Shown here: in pieces, positions 10,505 through 19,364 of the stretch
How the letters are laid out: each line of letters starts with the position of its first letter
How positions within the stretch are numbered: position 1 is the first letter of the stretch
Assembly (NCBI RefSeq): GCF_000807275.1
Contig: NZ_CP009056.1
Span: forward strand, 310,001-374,000
Reading direction: 5' to 3'
Source of the DNA: Frischella perrara
GTDB taxonomy: Bacteria; Pseudomonadota; Gammaproteobacteria; Enterobacterales; Orbaceae
Length of the DNA: 64,000 nt
Notes under the pieces: generated by a model
What the model was told of the DNA's origin: nothing
Database searches by the model: none
Seen by the model: only the letters and a program-made list of their open reading frames with translations
Position numbers and translations under genes: made by a program

Positions 10505-10536
10505 GCCATCTATGAATATAGATGGCTTTTTTATTT
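10505..10536 (+). terminator. Rho-independent terminator of dcd-asmA
   Basis: A 9-bp perfect stem GCCATCTAT / ATAGATGGC with a GAAT loop, directly followed by TTTTTTATTTTTT, 35 bp past the asmA stop codon. Confidence 0.9.
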
Positions 10537-10725
10537 TTTAGAAAACGAATTTAAAAGTTAACAATTGTTATTTTAAATAACAGAATATTAATAATAAGTT
10601 GTATTTATGCAAATGTATTATGTTGTTAATTATTCAATATTTAATTTCATTAAAAATACATTATTTTCTTGTATAAATGAGCAAGTTAACCCCTATTTCG
10701 AACTGATTTTATTTCACTTAGTAAC

Positions 10726-10754
10726 TGCATAATTGGTTAAATTTATGATATAAT
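10726..10754 (+). promoter_or_regulatory. Candidate extended -10 promoter of gyrA
   Basis: TATAAT at 10749-10754 preceded by TG one base earlier (TGATATAAT) makes an extended -10. A -35 at 17 bp spacing would be TGCATA, a poor match, which is usual for extended -10 promoters. It lies 46 bp before the gyrA ATG. Confidence 0.5.
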
Positions 10755-10799
10755 TCTATATTATTTTTGTTTAATTTTATCAAGAGAGAAAGTGGTTTT

Positions 10800-13481
10800 A
10801 TGACCGAAGTATCAACAACAGAACTCGCCAGAGAAATTACTCCTGTTAATATAGAAGAAGAATTAAAAACATCTTACCTTGATTATGCGATGTCAGTAAT
10901 TGTTGGTCGAGCGTTGCCTGATGTACGAGATGGGCTTAAACCAGTGCACCGTCGCGTACTTTTCGCTATGAACGTGTTAGGTAATGACTGGAATAAAGCT
11001 TACAAAAAGTCTGCGAGAGTTGTAGGTGATGTTATCGGTAAATATCATCCGCATGGTGATACCGCTGTATATGATACAATTGTTCGTATGGCACAACCTT
11101 TCTCGTTGCGTTATATGTTGGTCGATGGTCAAGGGAATTTCGGTTCTGTTGATGGTGACTCGGCAGCAGCGATGCGTTATACCGAAATTAGAATGGCTAA
11201 GATCGCTCATGAACTATTGGCTGATCTAGACAAGGAAACAGTAGATTTCGTTCCTAATTATGATGGAACAGAACAAATACCCGCCGTGTTACCAACCAAA
11301 ATACCAGCTCTTTTGGTGAATGGTTCTTCTGGTATTGCTGTTGGTATGGCAACCAATATTCCACCGCATAATTTAGCAGAGGTTATAAACGGATGTTTAG
11401 CATTCATTGAAGATGAAAACATCACGGTTGATGGCTTAATGGAACATATACCTGGACCGGATTTTCCTACTGCGGCTATTATAAATGGTCGTAAAGGTAT
11501 TGAAGAAGCCTATAAAACTGGACGTGGCAAGATTTATATCCGTTCAAAAGCAGAAGTGCAAGTAGATGATAAAACAGGACGTGAAACTATCATCGTGCAC
11601 GAAATTCCTTATCAAGTAAATAAAGCTAAGTTAATTGAGAAAATAGCTGAATTAGTTAAGGATAAAAAAATAGAAGGTATTTCGGCTTTACGTGATGAAT
11701 CCGACAAAGACGGTATGCGTATTGTTATTGAAGTTAAACGCGATGCTGTTGGTGAAGTTGTTCTTAATAACCTTTATGCTTTAACTCAATTACAAGTGAC
11801 CTTTGGTATCAATATGGTTGCTTTACATAAAGGGCAACCTAAGTTACTTAATTTACGAGATATGATAGAAGCCTTTGTGCTTCATCGTCGTGAAGTGGTA
11901 ACGCGTCGTACTATTTTTGAATTACGTAAAGCGCGTGAACGAGCTCATGTATTAGAAGGTTTAGCTATCGCTTTAGCTAATATTGATCCTGTGATTGAAT
12001 TAATCAGAGCCGCCAAAACTCCTGCAGAAGCCAAAATTAAATTATTAGAAAAACCATGGCAACTAGGTAATGTCCAAGCGATGCTTGAAAAAGCAGGTAA
12101 TGATGCTGCTCGCCCGGAAAATTTAGCACCAGAGTATGGCATTCGTGACGGTTATTATTATTTATCTGATGCTCAGGCGCAGGCGATTTTAGAGCTACGT
12201 CTGCACCGTTTAACAGGACTTGAACATGAGAAAATTCTTGATGAATATAAACAATTACTTGGTCAAATCTCTGAATTATTACGTATCTTAGCAAGTCCAC
12301 AACGTTTAATGGAAGTCATTCGTGAGGAATTGGAAAATGTGAAAGCACAATTCCAAGATGCAAGAAGAACTGAAATTACAGCAAGTAGTGCGGACATTAA
12401 TATTGAGGATTTAATTGCTCAAGAAGATGTAGTTGTTACTTTATCTCATCAAGGTTATGTCAAATATCAACCTCTATCAGATTACGAAGCTCAACGCCGA
12501 GGTGGTAAAGGTAAATCAGCAACTAAAATCAAAGAAGAAGATTTCATTGAGAAATTATTAGTAGCAAATACGCATGATACGATTCTATGTTTCTCAAGCC
12601 GTGGTCGATTATATTGGATGAAGGTTTATCAATTACCAGAAGCTAGCCGTGGCGCGAGAGGTCGACCAATCATCAACCTACTACCATTAGAAGCGAATGA
12701 ACGAATTACCGCTATTCTACCGGTAAGAGAATTCGATGATGAGCACTGTGTATTTATGGCAACCTCACAAGGTACAGTTAAGAAAACATCACTTATTGAA
12801 TTTAGTCGTCCTCGTAGTGGTGGTATTATCGCTATTAATCTTCGTGATGATGATGAATTAATTGGTGTTGATTTAACACTCAATGAGTCTTCTGCGTTGA
12901 TAGATGATGAAGAAGATATCGTTGATGATGCTGTAGTGGATGAGGTCGATCTTGAAGAAGAAAATACTAATGAGATCTCTAATACGGAAGATATCATGCT
13001 ATTCTCTGCTAATGGTAAAGTTGTTCGATTCCCGGCTAATAAAGTTAGAACGATGGGACGAACTGCAGCCGGTGTGCGTGGAATCAAACTCGAAAATGGC
13101 GATAAAGTCGTATCGCTAATTGTACCACGTGGTAATGGCGCAATTTTAACCGCTACGCAAAATGGTTATGGTAAACGAACAGAACAAGCATCTTACCCAA
13201 CCAAATCAAGAGCTACTAAAGGTGTTATATCCATTAAAGTCAGTGAGCGTAACGGACAAGTTGTTGGTGCTGTTCAAGTTGAAGAAAGTGATCAAATCAT
13301 GTTGATTACTGATGCCGGAACACTGGTTAGAACACGTGTTAGTGAAGTTAGTATTGTGGGTAGAAACACACAAGGTGTCACGCTGATACGTACTGCGGAT
13401 AATGAAAAGGTCGTTGGGCTTGAGCGTGTAGCAGAAGCAGAAGAAGACAACGATATGATAAATGATGAGGAACTTTCTTAA
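10800..13481 (+). CDS. gyrA: DNA gyrase subunit A
   Basis: GyrA carries the breakage-reunion and DNA-wrapping activities of gyrase (A2B2), which introduces negative supercoils. The 893-residue protein holds the winged-helix/tower region, the catalytic tyrosine in [10 protein letters not shown] (Tyr127, E. coli Tyr122), and a C-terminal beta-pinwheel with the GyrA box QRRGGKGKS. The quinolone region reads [11 protein letters not shown], so the E. coli Ser83 position is Thr. An acidic insert of about 30-35 residues ([20 protein letters not shown]) lies between pinwheel blades before IMLFSANG and is absent from E. coli. ATG 10800 is chosen over a TTG at 10767 by homology. Confidence 0.98.
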   Translation: MTEVSTTELAREITPVNIEEELKTSYLDYAMSVIVGRALPDVRDGLKPVHRRVLFAMNVLGNDWNKAYKKSARVVGDVIGKYHPHGDTAVYDTIVRMAQPFSLRYMLVDGQGNFGSVDGDSAAAMRYTEIRMAKIAHELLADLDKETVDFVPNYDGTEQIPAVLPTKIPALLVNGSSGIAVGMATNIPPHNLAEVINGCLAFIEDENITVDGLMEHIPGPDFPTAAIINGRKGIEEAYKTGRGKIYIRSKAEVQVDDKTGRETIIVHEIPYQVNKAKLIEKIAELVKDKKIEGISALRDESDKDGMRIVIEVKRDAVGEVVLNNLYALTQLQVTFGINMVALHKGQPKLLNLRDMIEAFVLHRREVVTRRTIFELRKARERAHVLEGLAIALANIDPVIELIRAAKTPAEAKIKLLEKPWQLGNVQAMLEKAGNDAARPENLAPEYGIRDGYYYLSDAQAQAILELRLHRLTGLEHEKILDEYKQLLGQISELLRILASPQRLMEVIREELENVKAQFQDARRTEITASSADINIEDLIAQEDVVVTLSHQGYVKYQPLSDYEAQRRGGKGKSATKIKEEDFIEKLLVANTHDTILCFSSRGRLYWMKVYQLPEASRGARGRPIINLLPLEANERITAILPVREFDDEHCVFMATSQGTVKKTSLIEFSRPRSGGIIAINLRDDDELIGVDLTLNESSALIDDEEDIVDDAVVDEVDLEEENTNEISNTEDIMLFSANGKVVRFPANKVRTMGRTAAGVRGIKLENGDKVVSLIVPRGNGAILTATQNGYGKRTEQASYPTKSRATKGVISIKVSERNGQVVGAVQVEESDQIMLITDAGTLVRTRVSEVSIVGRNTQGVTLIRTADNEKVVGLERVAEAEEDNDMINDEELS

Positions 13482-13501
13482 TCATCTTTTTACCGTGTAT
13501 T

Positions 13502-13530
13502 AAAAGATTAGTCCCGACTAATCTTTTTTA
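13502..13530 (+). terminator. Rho-independent terminator of gyrA
   Basis: Stem AAAAGATTAG / CTAATCTTTT around a TCCCGA loop, ending in a run of T, 20 bp after the gyrA stop codon. Confidence 0.85.
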
Positions 13531-13555
13531 AATAATTATAGGGAAAGGAATTTAT

Positions 13556-14884
13556 ATGTCATCAATAGTAAGTAGGTTTTGTAAAAGTTTAGCTTGGCAA
13601 ATATTATTTGCCTTAATTTTGGGAATAATAGTAGGTTCATTTTTGTACGAAATTTCTGACACTAGCCATACATTAAATTCCTATTACAAATTTTGCCTTG
13701 TAAATATCTTCCAACCAGCCGGTGATATTTTCATTAAATTAATAAAAATGATTGTATTACCTATTATTTTAAGTACCTTAACTTTAGGTATTGCTGGATT
13801 AGGTGGATCTAAACAACTAGGTACACTCGGATTTAAAACTATTCTCTATTTTGAAATAATTACGACTATTGCGATTTTATTAGGATTACTATTTGGTAAT
13901 TTATTTAACCCAGCTGATGGAGTAAATTTATCACAGTTACAAAGCGCAGATGTATCTCAATATATTGCTAGAAGCGCTGAAATGAGCGAGAAACCGCATG
14001 GTCTTATCGTAATGATATTAGATATGATTCCTTCTAATATATTCAAAGCAATGACTAATGGTGAGATCCTACCTGTTATCTTCTTCTGTGTCTTTTTTGG
14101 CTTAGGTTTAATGAATTTGCCAGATAAACAACGCCAACCATTCCTTGATTTCTTGAAAGTCATTTCTGATACCATGTTTAAAGTTACCAATATGATTATG
14201 CGTTATGCACCAATTGGGGTATTTGCATTAATGACAGTAACTATTGCTAAGTATGGTTTCACATCACTCTTACCATTGTTAAAGTTAGTGGCGTTAGTTT
14301 ATATAGCGATGATTATCTTTACTATTGTCGTATTGGGTATAGTGTGTAAGATTTGTGGGTTCAATATTTTTACCATATTAAAAATATTAAAAGAAGAACT
14401 CATTATTGCTTTTTCAACTGCAAGTTCAGAAACAGCTTTACCGAAAATAATGGAAAAAATGGAAGCTTATGGCGCGCCAAAATCAATCACAAGTTTTGTC
14501 ATTCCAACAGGTTACTCGTTTAACCTTGATGGCTCTACGCTTTATCAAAGTATTGTGGTGATTTTCCTAGCCCAAATATTCCAAATTGATTTATCAATAT
14601 TCCAACAGATTGTCATTGTTATTACATTGATGATTGCATCTAAAGGAATAGCAGGTGTACCGGGAGCATCTATTTTGGTTCTTTCTGCAACACTTGGTAG
14701 TGTTGGTATTCCTTTAGAAGGAATAGGATATATTATGGGCGTTGAGCGTATTTTAGATATGGGACGAACAGTTGTTAACGTCGTTGGTAATGCGCTTGCT
14801 GCAATTGTTATTGCTCGCTGGGAAGATATGTTTGACGATAAAAAAGCACGTCAATATGAAAAAGAATATATCCTAAAAAAATAA
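13556..14884 (+). CDS. gltP: Glutamate/aspartate:proton symporter GltP (DAACS family)
   Basis: A 442-residue inner-membrane carrier coupling acidic amino-acid uptake to protons. It starts near SLAWQILFALILGIIVGS and contains the DAACS substrate-binding parts: the serine-rich hairpin AFSTASSETALPKIMEKM, the FVIPTGYSFNLDGSTLYQS motif, the second hairpin SKGIAGVPGASILVL, and the DMGRTVVNVVGNALAAIVI helix. These match E. coli GltP more closely than DctA or GltT. GGGAAAGG precedes the ATG. The gene is monocistronic with a terminator on either side. Related dicarboxylates remain a possible substrate. Confidence 0.92.
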   Translation: MSSIVSRFCKSLAWQILFALILGIIVGSFLYEISDTSHTLNSYYKFCLVNIFQPAGDIFIKLIKMIVLPIILSTLTLGIAGLGGSKQLGTLGFKTILYFEIITTIAILLGLLFGNLFNPADGVNLSQLQSADVSQYIARSAEMSEKPHGLIVMILDMIPSNIFKAMTNGEILPVIFFCVFFGLGLMNLPDKQRQPFLDFLKVISDTMFKVTNMIMRYAPIGVFALMTVTIAKYGFTSLLPLLKLVALVYIAMIIFTIVVLGIVCKICGFNIFTILKILKEELIIAFSTASSETALPKIMEKMEAYGAPKSITSFVIPTGYSFNLDGSTLYQSIVVIFLAQIFQIDLSIFQQIVIVITLMIASKGIAGVPGASILVLSATLGSVGIPLEGIGYIMGVERILDMGRTVVNVVGNALAAIVIARWEDMFDDKKARQYEKEYILKK

Positions 14885-14908
14885 TTTTATCGATTAAATT
14901 TACTACGA

Positions 14909-14944
14909 GCTAACTTATTACGGTTTATTAATAAGTTAGCTTTT
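14909..14944 (+). terminator. Rho-independent terminator of gltP
   Basis: A 12-bp perfect stem GCTAACTTATTA / TAATAAGTTAGC followed by TTTT, 25 bp downstream of gltP. Confidence 0.8.
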
Positions 14945-15245
14945 ACGTAAAAACCATTCCAAAAGTATTATTTTAGAATTAACTATTTGAATTTACCTTT
15001 ATGATAGTTAACACATCACATAGAATCATTGAATTAATAATATATTTTCTCTGAACTAATGCTATTCATCATTATGATGGCACTAATAATATAGTTTTAT
15101 GACTTTAATTATCAGTTATATATGGTTATTAACTAGGGATATAGATATATTTGATTGAATTGATTTTATTACTTAATTAATAATAAAATACTGTTTGTGA
15201 TATTACCGTGACATTCATCACGGTAAATTGATAACTAATACTGAA
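14945..15245. other. Intergenic region between convergent gltP and the ABC importer
   Basis: About 300 bp, very AT-rich. Apart from the hairpin at 15203-15226 nothing coding or structural was recognised. Confidence 0.4.
15203..15226 (-). terminator. Stem-loop after the ABC importer ATPase gene
   Basis: TTACCGTGA (15203-15211) pairs perfectly with TCACGGTAA (15218-15226) across a 6-nt loop. It is 20 bp past the ATPase stop codon. No T-tract follows on the minus strand, so intrinsic termination is unproven. Confidence 0.45.
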
Positions 15246-16040
15246 TTAACCTAACAATAATGCATCATCAGTAACTTCTTCACCACGATTTTTCTCAAAC
15301 ATCGCAAGTAGATCATTGACTGTTAATTTCTCTCGTTCTTCACCGGATACATCAAGTACAACTCTACCTTGATGCAGCATCACCGTACGGGTTCCGTATT
15401 GTAATGCTTGTTTCATTGAGTGAGTCACCATCATAGTCGTCAATTTATTTTCTTTAACGATTTGATTCGTTAATTCTAAAACAAATTGAGCCGTTTTGGG
15501 GTCTAATGCTGCCGTATGTTCATCAAGAAGTAAAATCTTGGATGGCTGTAAAGTTGACATTAATAAACTAACCGCTTGCCGTTGGCCACCTGATAATAAT
15601 CCCATCATATCGTTGAGGCGATGTTCTAAACCTAGATCCAAAATTTTTAATTTCTCTTTAAATATTTCAGACATATGACGATTTAAAGCTGGTTTTAAAA
15701 GGCTCTCTTTACCACGATTATAAGCAAGCGCCATATTCTCTTGAATAGTCAAGTTACCACAAGTCCCAATCATAGGATCTTGAAAAACTCGTGCAACTAA
15801 ACCAGCTCGACGCCAAGCGGGAAAATGACTGACATCCAAATTATTAATAATAACGTAACCTGAATCGGCAATAAGATCACCGCTAATTACATTGAGTAAC
15901 GTACTTTTACCAGCACCATTACTACCTATAACTGTAACAAATTCACCTTCTTTTATGTTTAGATTTAGTCCACGTAATACATGATTCTCGATAGGAGTGT
16001 TAGCATTAAAAGTGAGTTGCAGTTCTTCGACTTTTATCAT
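15246..16040 (-). CDS. ABC importer ATPase, TrpZ-type
   Basis: A 264-residue ATPase powering the adjacent permease. Visible motifs: Walker A GSNGAGKST, Q-loop VFQDP, signature LSGGQRQA, Walker B ILLLDEHTAALDPK and the switch histidine in MMVTHSM. The start overlaps the end of the permease gene by 4 bases, so translation is coupled. Together with the permease and an ABC_sub_bind-type periplasmic protein it forms an importer of the TrpXYZ/DUF534 class. In Gram-positives this class is linked to tryptophan uptake by T-box or attenuation context. The substrate here is inferred, not shown. Confidence 0.85.
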   Translation of the reverse strand: MIKVEELQLTFNANTPIENHVLRGLNLNIKEGEFVTVIGSNGAGKSTLLNVISGDLIADSGYVIINNLDVSHFPAWRRAGLVARVFQDPMIGTCGNLTIQENMALAYNRGKESLLKPALNRHMSEIFKEKLKILDLGLEHRLNDMMGLLSGGQRQAVSLLMSTLQPSKILLLDEHTAALDPKTAQFVLELTNQIVKENKLTTMMVTHSMKQALQYGTRTVMLHQGRVVLDVSGEEREKLTVNDLLAMFEKNRGEEVTDDALLLG

Positions 16041-16987
16041 GCAGCTTTACCTCTTTGACTTTTCCATTTTTTAAATTGCTTTGGTAAAACCAACGCTAAT
16101 ACTACTAAGATGGCAGTGATCAGATTTAAATCTTCAGTGCCAATACCGATATATCTTAATAATTCATTCTCTAAGGCAATTGCAATAAATAGCCGATATA
16201 GAATTGAGCCAAATATCACTGATAAAGTGATTGCCCACATTCGTTTTGCAGAGAAAATGCTTTCACCAATGATGATAGAAGCTAAACCAATAACAATTGT
16301 ACCTACGCCAATAGTAATATCAGCACTTCCTTGAGTTTGAATGAATAAACATCCACCTAAAGCAATTAAGCCATTAGAAATAGCCATACCTAAAATTATC
16401 ATATGACCGGTAGGTATGCCTTGTGCTTTTGCCATACGTTGGTTGGTACCGGTTGCTCTTAGTGCCAATCCTTTTTGTGTATTTAGAAAGGCATTCAATA
16501 AATACCAACAAGCAAGAACAAATACAAATACTAATAATGGTTGAACTAAATATTGATTAGTTGCATTTTCGTCTAAAAAAGGACTAAAAATAGTATTAGC
16601 ATCAAGCAATGATAAATTGGGTGAACCAGTCCAACTGTCTAACTCATTATTAAGATATTGACCTAAACCTAAAATCCTTAAATTAATTGAGTAAAGCCCA
16701 ATCATCACAATAATACTGGAAAGTAATTGTAATATGTTAAGGCGTACATATAGCCAACCTGTTATCATTCCAGCTACACAACCACCAAGTGTACCAAATA
16801 ATGTCGCTAGCCATGGATTTACTCCTAAATATAGACATAATCCACATATTGCCCCACCTAAGGGGAAGCTAGCGTCCGCGGTAAGATCAGGGAAATCTAA
16901 TAAACGAAACGAGATAAATACCCCGAGACTAACAATAGCGTAAATTAAGCCTATCTCTAAGGAACCGAGAAGAAGATCAAATGACAT
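16037..16987 (-). CDS. ABC importer permease, TrpY-type
   Basis: A 316-residue polytopic membrane protein of the branched-chain-amino-acid-like permease fold, with about eight to nine hydrophobic helices. It has RLLDFPDLTADASFPLGGA near the N-terminus, typical of permeases that partner ABC_sub_bind proteins, and GIPTGHMIILGMAISNGLIALGG with the EAA-like loop region. It probably forms a homodimer, since no second permease gene is present. It lies 53 bp downstream of a substrate-binding-protein gene and overlaps the ATPase gene by 4 bp, so the three form one operon. Substrate not determinable from the sequence. Confidence 0.83.
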   Translation of the reverse strand: MSFDLLLGSLEIGLIYAIVSLGVFISFRLLDFPDLTADASFPLGGAICGLCLYLGVNPWLATLFGTLGGCVAGMITGWLYVRLNILQLLSSIIVMIGLYSINLRILGLGQYLNNELDSWTGSPNLSLLDANTIFSPFLDENATNQYLVQPLLVFVFVLACWYLLNAFLNTQKGLALRATGTNQRMAKAQGIPTGHMIILGMAISNGLIALGGCLFIQTQGSADITIGVGTIVIGLASIIIGESIFSAKRMWAITLSVIFGSILYRLFIAIALENELLRYIGIGTEDLNLITAILVVLALVLPKQFKKWKSQRGKAA

Positions 16988-17040
16988 GAGTTATATATCC
17001 TAACAAATACTGCTTATTGCTAAGCTGTAAAACTAAATGA

Positions 17041-18024
17041 TTAATTGATAATTTTAGCAGCCATTTGTAACATTTCGTCAGAAAGTGTTACACCTTGTTT
17101 TTCTGCTGCTTTAGTGTTGATAACTAATTGCGTTACTTCGCCCACTTGAGGCGCAATATCACCGGCTTTTTCACCATTTAAGATACGAATCACAATTTTA
17201 CCTGCTTGACGACCTAAGTCATAATAACTCATACCTAATGCAGCGATGGCACCGCGTTCAGCAGAATCAGGATCTGATGCGATAAGAGGTATTTTGCTAC
17301 TATTAGCAACTTTCACTAATGATTCATAAGCTGAGATTACATTATTATCAGTGGTTGTATAAATTAAATCGACCTTACCTTTCAAACTTCGTGCTGCTGT
17401 TGGAATATCAGAGGTACGCTGAGCCGGTACTGCAATAATTTTCATATCTCGGGATGCTAGTAGCTGCTGAAGTTGTTTAAGAATAATAGTAGAATTAACT
17501 TCACTTGGTGAATAAACATAGCCAATTGATTTAGCGTTAGGTATGATTTTTAATATCGTATCTAATTGTGTCTCAAGCGATAGTGCATCCGAAACGCCAG
17601 TAATATTGCTATGAGATGGTTGCCAACTCGGTGTTAATTTAGCCGCAACAGGGTCAGTTACCGCGGTAAATATTACAGGAATGGTTTTGGTTGCAGCTGC
17701 TAGAGCTTGTGCACTAGGCGTTGCGATAGCAACAATGGCATCGGGTTTACTTGCTGCAAATTGTTTTGCGATTTGCGCAGCATTAGCACTACTACCTTGA
17801 GCACTTTGATATTGTAATTTTAAATTATCGCCTTCAATGTAACCATTTGCTTTTAATTCATCTTCCACCCCTTTTTTAACATTATCTAAAGCAGGATGTT
17901 GAACTATGGCTGTTATTGCTACGTATTTAACCGATTTTTCGGCTGCCAAACCATACATAGGTAATACAATTAAACTAAAAGCCAGCCCCACTATGGATAG
18001 CAATTTTATCTTTAAATGGCTCAT
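17041..18024 (-). CDS. ABC_sub_bind-family periplasmic binding protein, TrpX-type (copy 1)
   Basis: A 327-residue exported binding protein. The start at 18024 (MSHLKIKLLSIVG) follows AGGAA and begins a classical signal peptide, probably cleaved after YGLAA. An upstream in-frame start at 18105 would add 27 non-signal residues and is rejected. The mature part carries the ABC_sub_bind (DUF534) hallmarks ITAIVQHPALDNVKKG, YQSAQGSSANAAQIAKQF, PVIFTAVTDPVAAKL and AQRTSDIPTAARSLKGKVDLIYTTTDN. It is the first gene of the binding protein-permease-ATPase operon. A close paralogue lies just upstream (18320-19297). Confidence 0.86.
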   Translation of the reverse strand: MSHLKIKLLSIVGLAFSLIVLPMYGLAAEKSVKYVAITAIVQHPALDNVKKGVEDELKANGYIEGDNLKLQYQSAQGSSANAAQIAKQFAASKPDAIVAIATPSAQALAAATKTIPVIFTAVTDPVAAKLTPSWQPSHSNITGVSDALSLETQLDTILKIIPNAKSIGYVYSPSEVNSTIILKQLQQLLASRDMKIIAVPAQRTSDIPTAARSLKGKVDLIYTTTDNNVISAYESLVKVANSSKIPLIASDPDSAERGAIAALGMSYYDLGRQAGKIVIRILNGEKAGDIAPQVGEVTQLVINTKAAEKQGVTLSDEMLQMAAKIIN

Positions 18025-18070
18025 TTTAAGTTCCTGTAAAGTTATAAATACAAAACTAATAGAATAGTGT

Positions 18071-18082
18071 GTACTATAGTAT
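18071..18082. promoter_or_regulatory. Short GTAC/CTA-type inverted repeat upstream of binding-protein copy 1
   Basis: GTACTATAGTAT resembles the half of the larger inverted repeat upstream of copy 2 (GTACTAGTAT). It sits 47-58 bp before the start codon, where an operator would be expected. Short and AT-rich, so chance is possible. Confidence 0.25.
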
Positions 18083-18242
18083 ATTTTTGAATGTTTATCT
18101 AGCATTGAAAATATAGTAACTGTAACATTTTATTTACATATCATAAAAAAGATAAACTTTGGACATTTAATCGTTAACTCAATAACACTCTACGATTTAT
18201 GAAAGGAAGATAGATTAATTTCAATTAAAAATGACTAAATTA

Positions 18243-18284
18243 AGGAAAAAAATTGATGCAAATTAATTTAACTTACATCAATTT
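18243..18284 (-). terminator. Rho-independent terminator of binding-protein copy 2
   Basis: AAATTGATG (18250-18258) pairs with CATCAATTT (18276-18284). On the minus strand the stem runs into TTTTTTT. It lies between the two binding-protein genes, so copy 2 appears to be its own transcription unit. Confidence 0.7.
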
Positions 18285-18319
18285 AACTTTTTTTGTTTTA
18301 TGTAATTTAAGAAAAGCTC

Positions 18320-19297
18320 TTATTTTTCATCTAAGACCTTAAAAGCAGAATCAATGACACTAGGATCAATTTTAATGCCTTGACGCTTGGCTGCCTCAAG
18401 GTTGATAACTAATCGTAACTCTTTACCTATTTCTGGTGTAATATTACCAACATTTTCACCCTTTAATATGCGAACGACTAATTTACCTGTTTGACGACCA
18501 ACATCATAGTAACTCATACCATATGCTGCGGTCGCACCCCGTTCGATCGCATCAGGAAATGAAGCTAATAGTGGAATCTTATTGCTATTAGCTACTTTCA
18601 CTAATGATTCATAAGCTGATACAACATTATTATCAGTTGTTGTATATATTAGATCCACTTTTCCTTTTAGCGTTTTAGCAGCGGTTGGAATGTCTGCTGT
18701 TCGTTGTGCTGGTACAGCAATGACCTTAATTCCTTGTTTTGATAATAACGTTTTTAATTGTTTTAAAATGATTGTAGAGTTAATTTCACCTGGGCTATAT
18801 ATATAACCTACGGATGTTAGATTTGGTACGATTTTCTTCATAAAAGCGATCTGTGGTTCAATTTCTTGATAATCAGATACACCTGTAATATTAGTACCCG
18901 TTGGCTGCCAATCTTTAATTAGTTTTGCTGCAATCGGATCGGTAATTCCGGCAAAAACTAATGGAATTTTTTTAGTTGATGCAGCCATTGCTTGAGCGCT
19001 TGGTGTAGCAATAGCGACAATTACATCAGGTTTATTAGCGACAAATTGCTTTGCGATTTGTGCCGCATTGGCACTGCTCCCTTGAGCACTTTGATATTGA
19101 ATGATGAGATCCTTTCCAAGTTGATAACCTTGTGCACTGAGTTCATCTTTAACACCATCTCTTATTTGATCTAACGAAGGATGTTCAACAATTGCTGTAA
19201 TTGAAACATGTTTTGTCATGTCGGCATAAACACATAAAGAGATTAAATATGTGAGGATACAGCAGGAAGTTAATAATCTTTTAAGGAAAAAATTCAT
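18320..19297 (-). CDS. ABC_sub_bind-family periplasmic binding protein, TrpX-type (copy 2)
   Basis: A 325-residue exported paralogue of the neighbouring binding protein. The signal peptide (MNFFLKRLLTSCCILTYLIS, probable cleavage after VYA) is followed by SITAIVEHPSLDQIRDGVK, YQSAQGSSANAAQIAKQF, PLVFAGITDPIAAKL and AQRTADIPTAAKTLKGKVDLIYTTTDNN, nearly repeating copy 1 in many blocks. A terminator follows it, so it is probably expressed separately from the permease and ATPase and shares them. The perfect 15-bp inverted repeat directly upstream suggests its own regulation. The two copies may differ in ligand or affinity. Confidence 0.85.
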   Translation of the reverse strand: MNFFLKRLLTSCCILTYLISLCVYADMTKHVSITAIVEHPSLDQIRDGVKDELSAQGYQLGKDLIIQYQSAQGSSANAAQIAKQFVANKPDVIVAIATPSAQAMAASTKKIPLVFAGITDPIAAKLIKDWQPTGTNITGVSDYQEIEPQIAFMKKIVPNLTSVGYIYSPGEINSTIILKQLKTLLSKQGIKVIAVPAQRTADIPTAAKTLKGKVDLIYTTTDNNVVSAYESLVKVANSNKIPLLASFPDAIERGATAAYGMSYYDVGRQTGKLVVRILKGENVGNITPEIGKELRLVINLEAAKRQGIKIDPSVIDSAFKVLDEK

Positions 19298-19309
19298 TAT
19301 AAGTATCTC

Positions 19310-19345
19310 TATACTAGTACAATATTATTGTATTGTACTAGTATA
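19310..19345. promoter_or_regulatory. Perfect 15-bp inverted repeat upstream of binding-protein copy 2
   Basis: TATACTAGTACAATA (19310-19324) and its exact reverse complement (19331-19345) flank a 6-nt spacer, 13-48 bp before the start codon. There is no T-tract after it on the minus strand, so it is not an ordinary terminator of the upstream sel1 gene. The GTACTAG half-sites recall E. coli Trp-repressor operators (GTACT-N8-AGTAC), but the spacing differs. Confidence 0.5.
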
Positions 19346-19364
19346 AAAATAAATGTTAAGTGTT

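Noticed and set aside
12629-13087. A 152-codon open frame antisense to gyrA
   Set aside because: It is an overlap shadow produced by the coding bias of gyrA, Ser/Thr/Arg-rich with no motif or ribosome site. The same holds for the antisense frames in metG, fdoG, purL and pflB.
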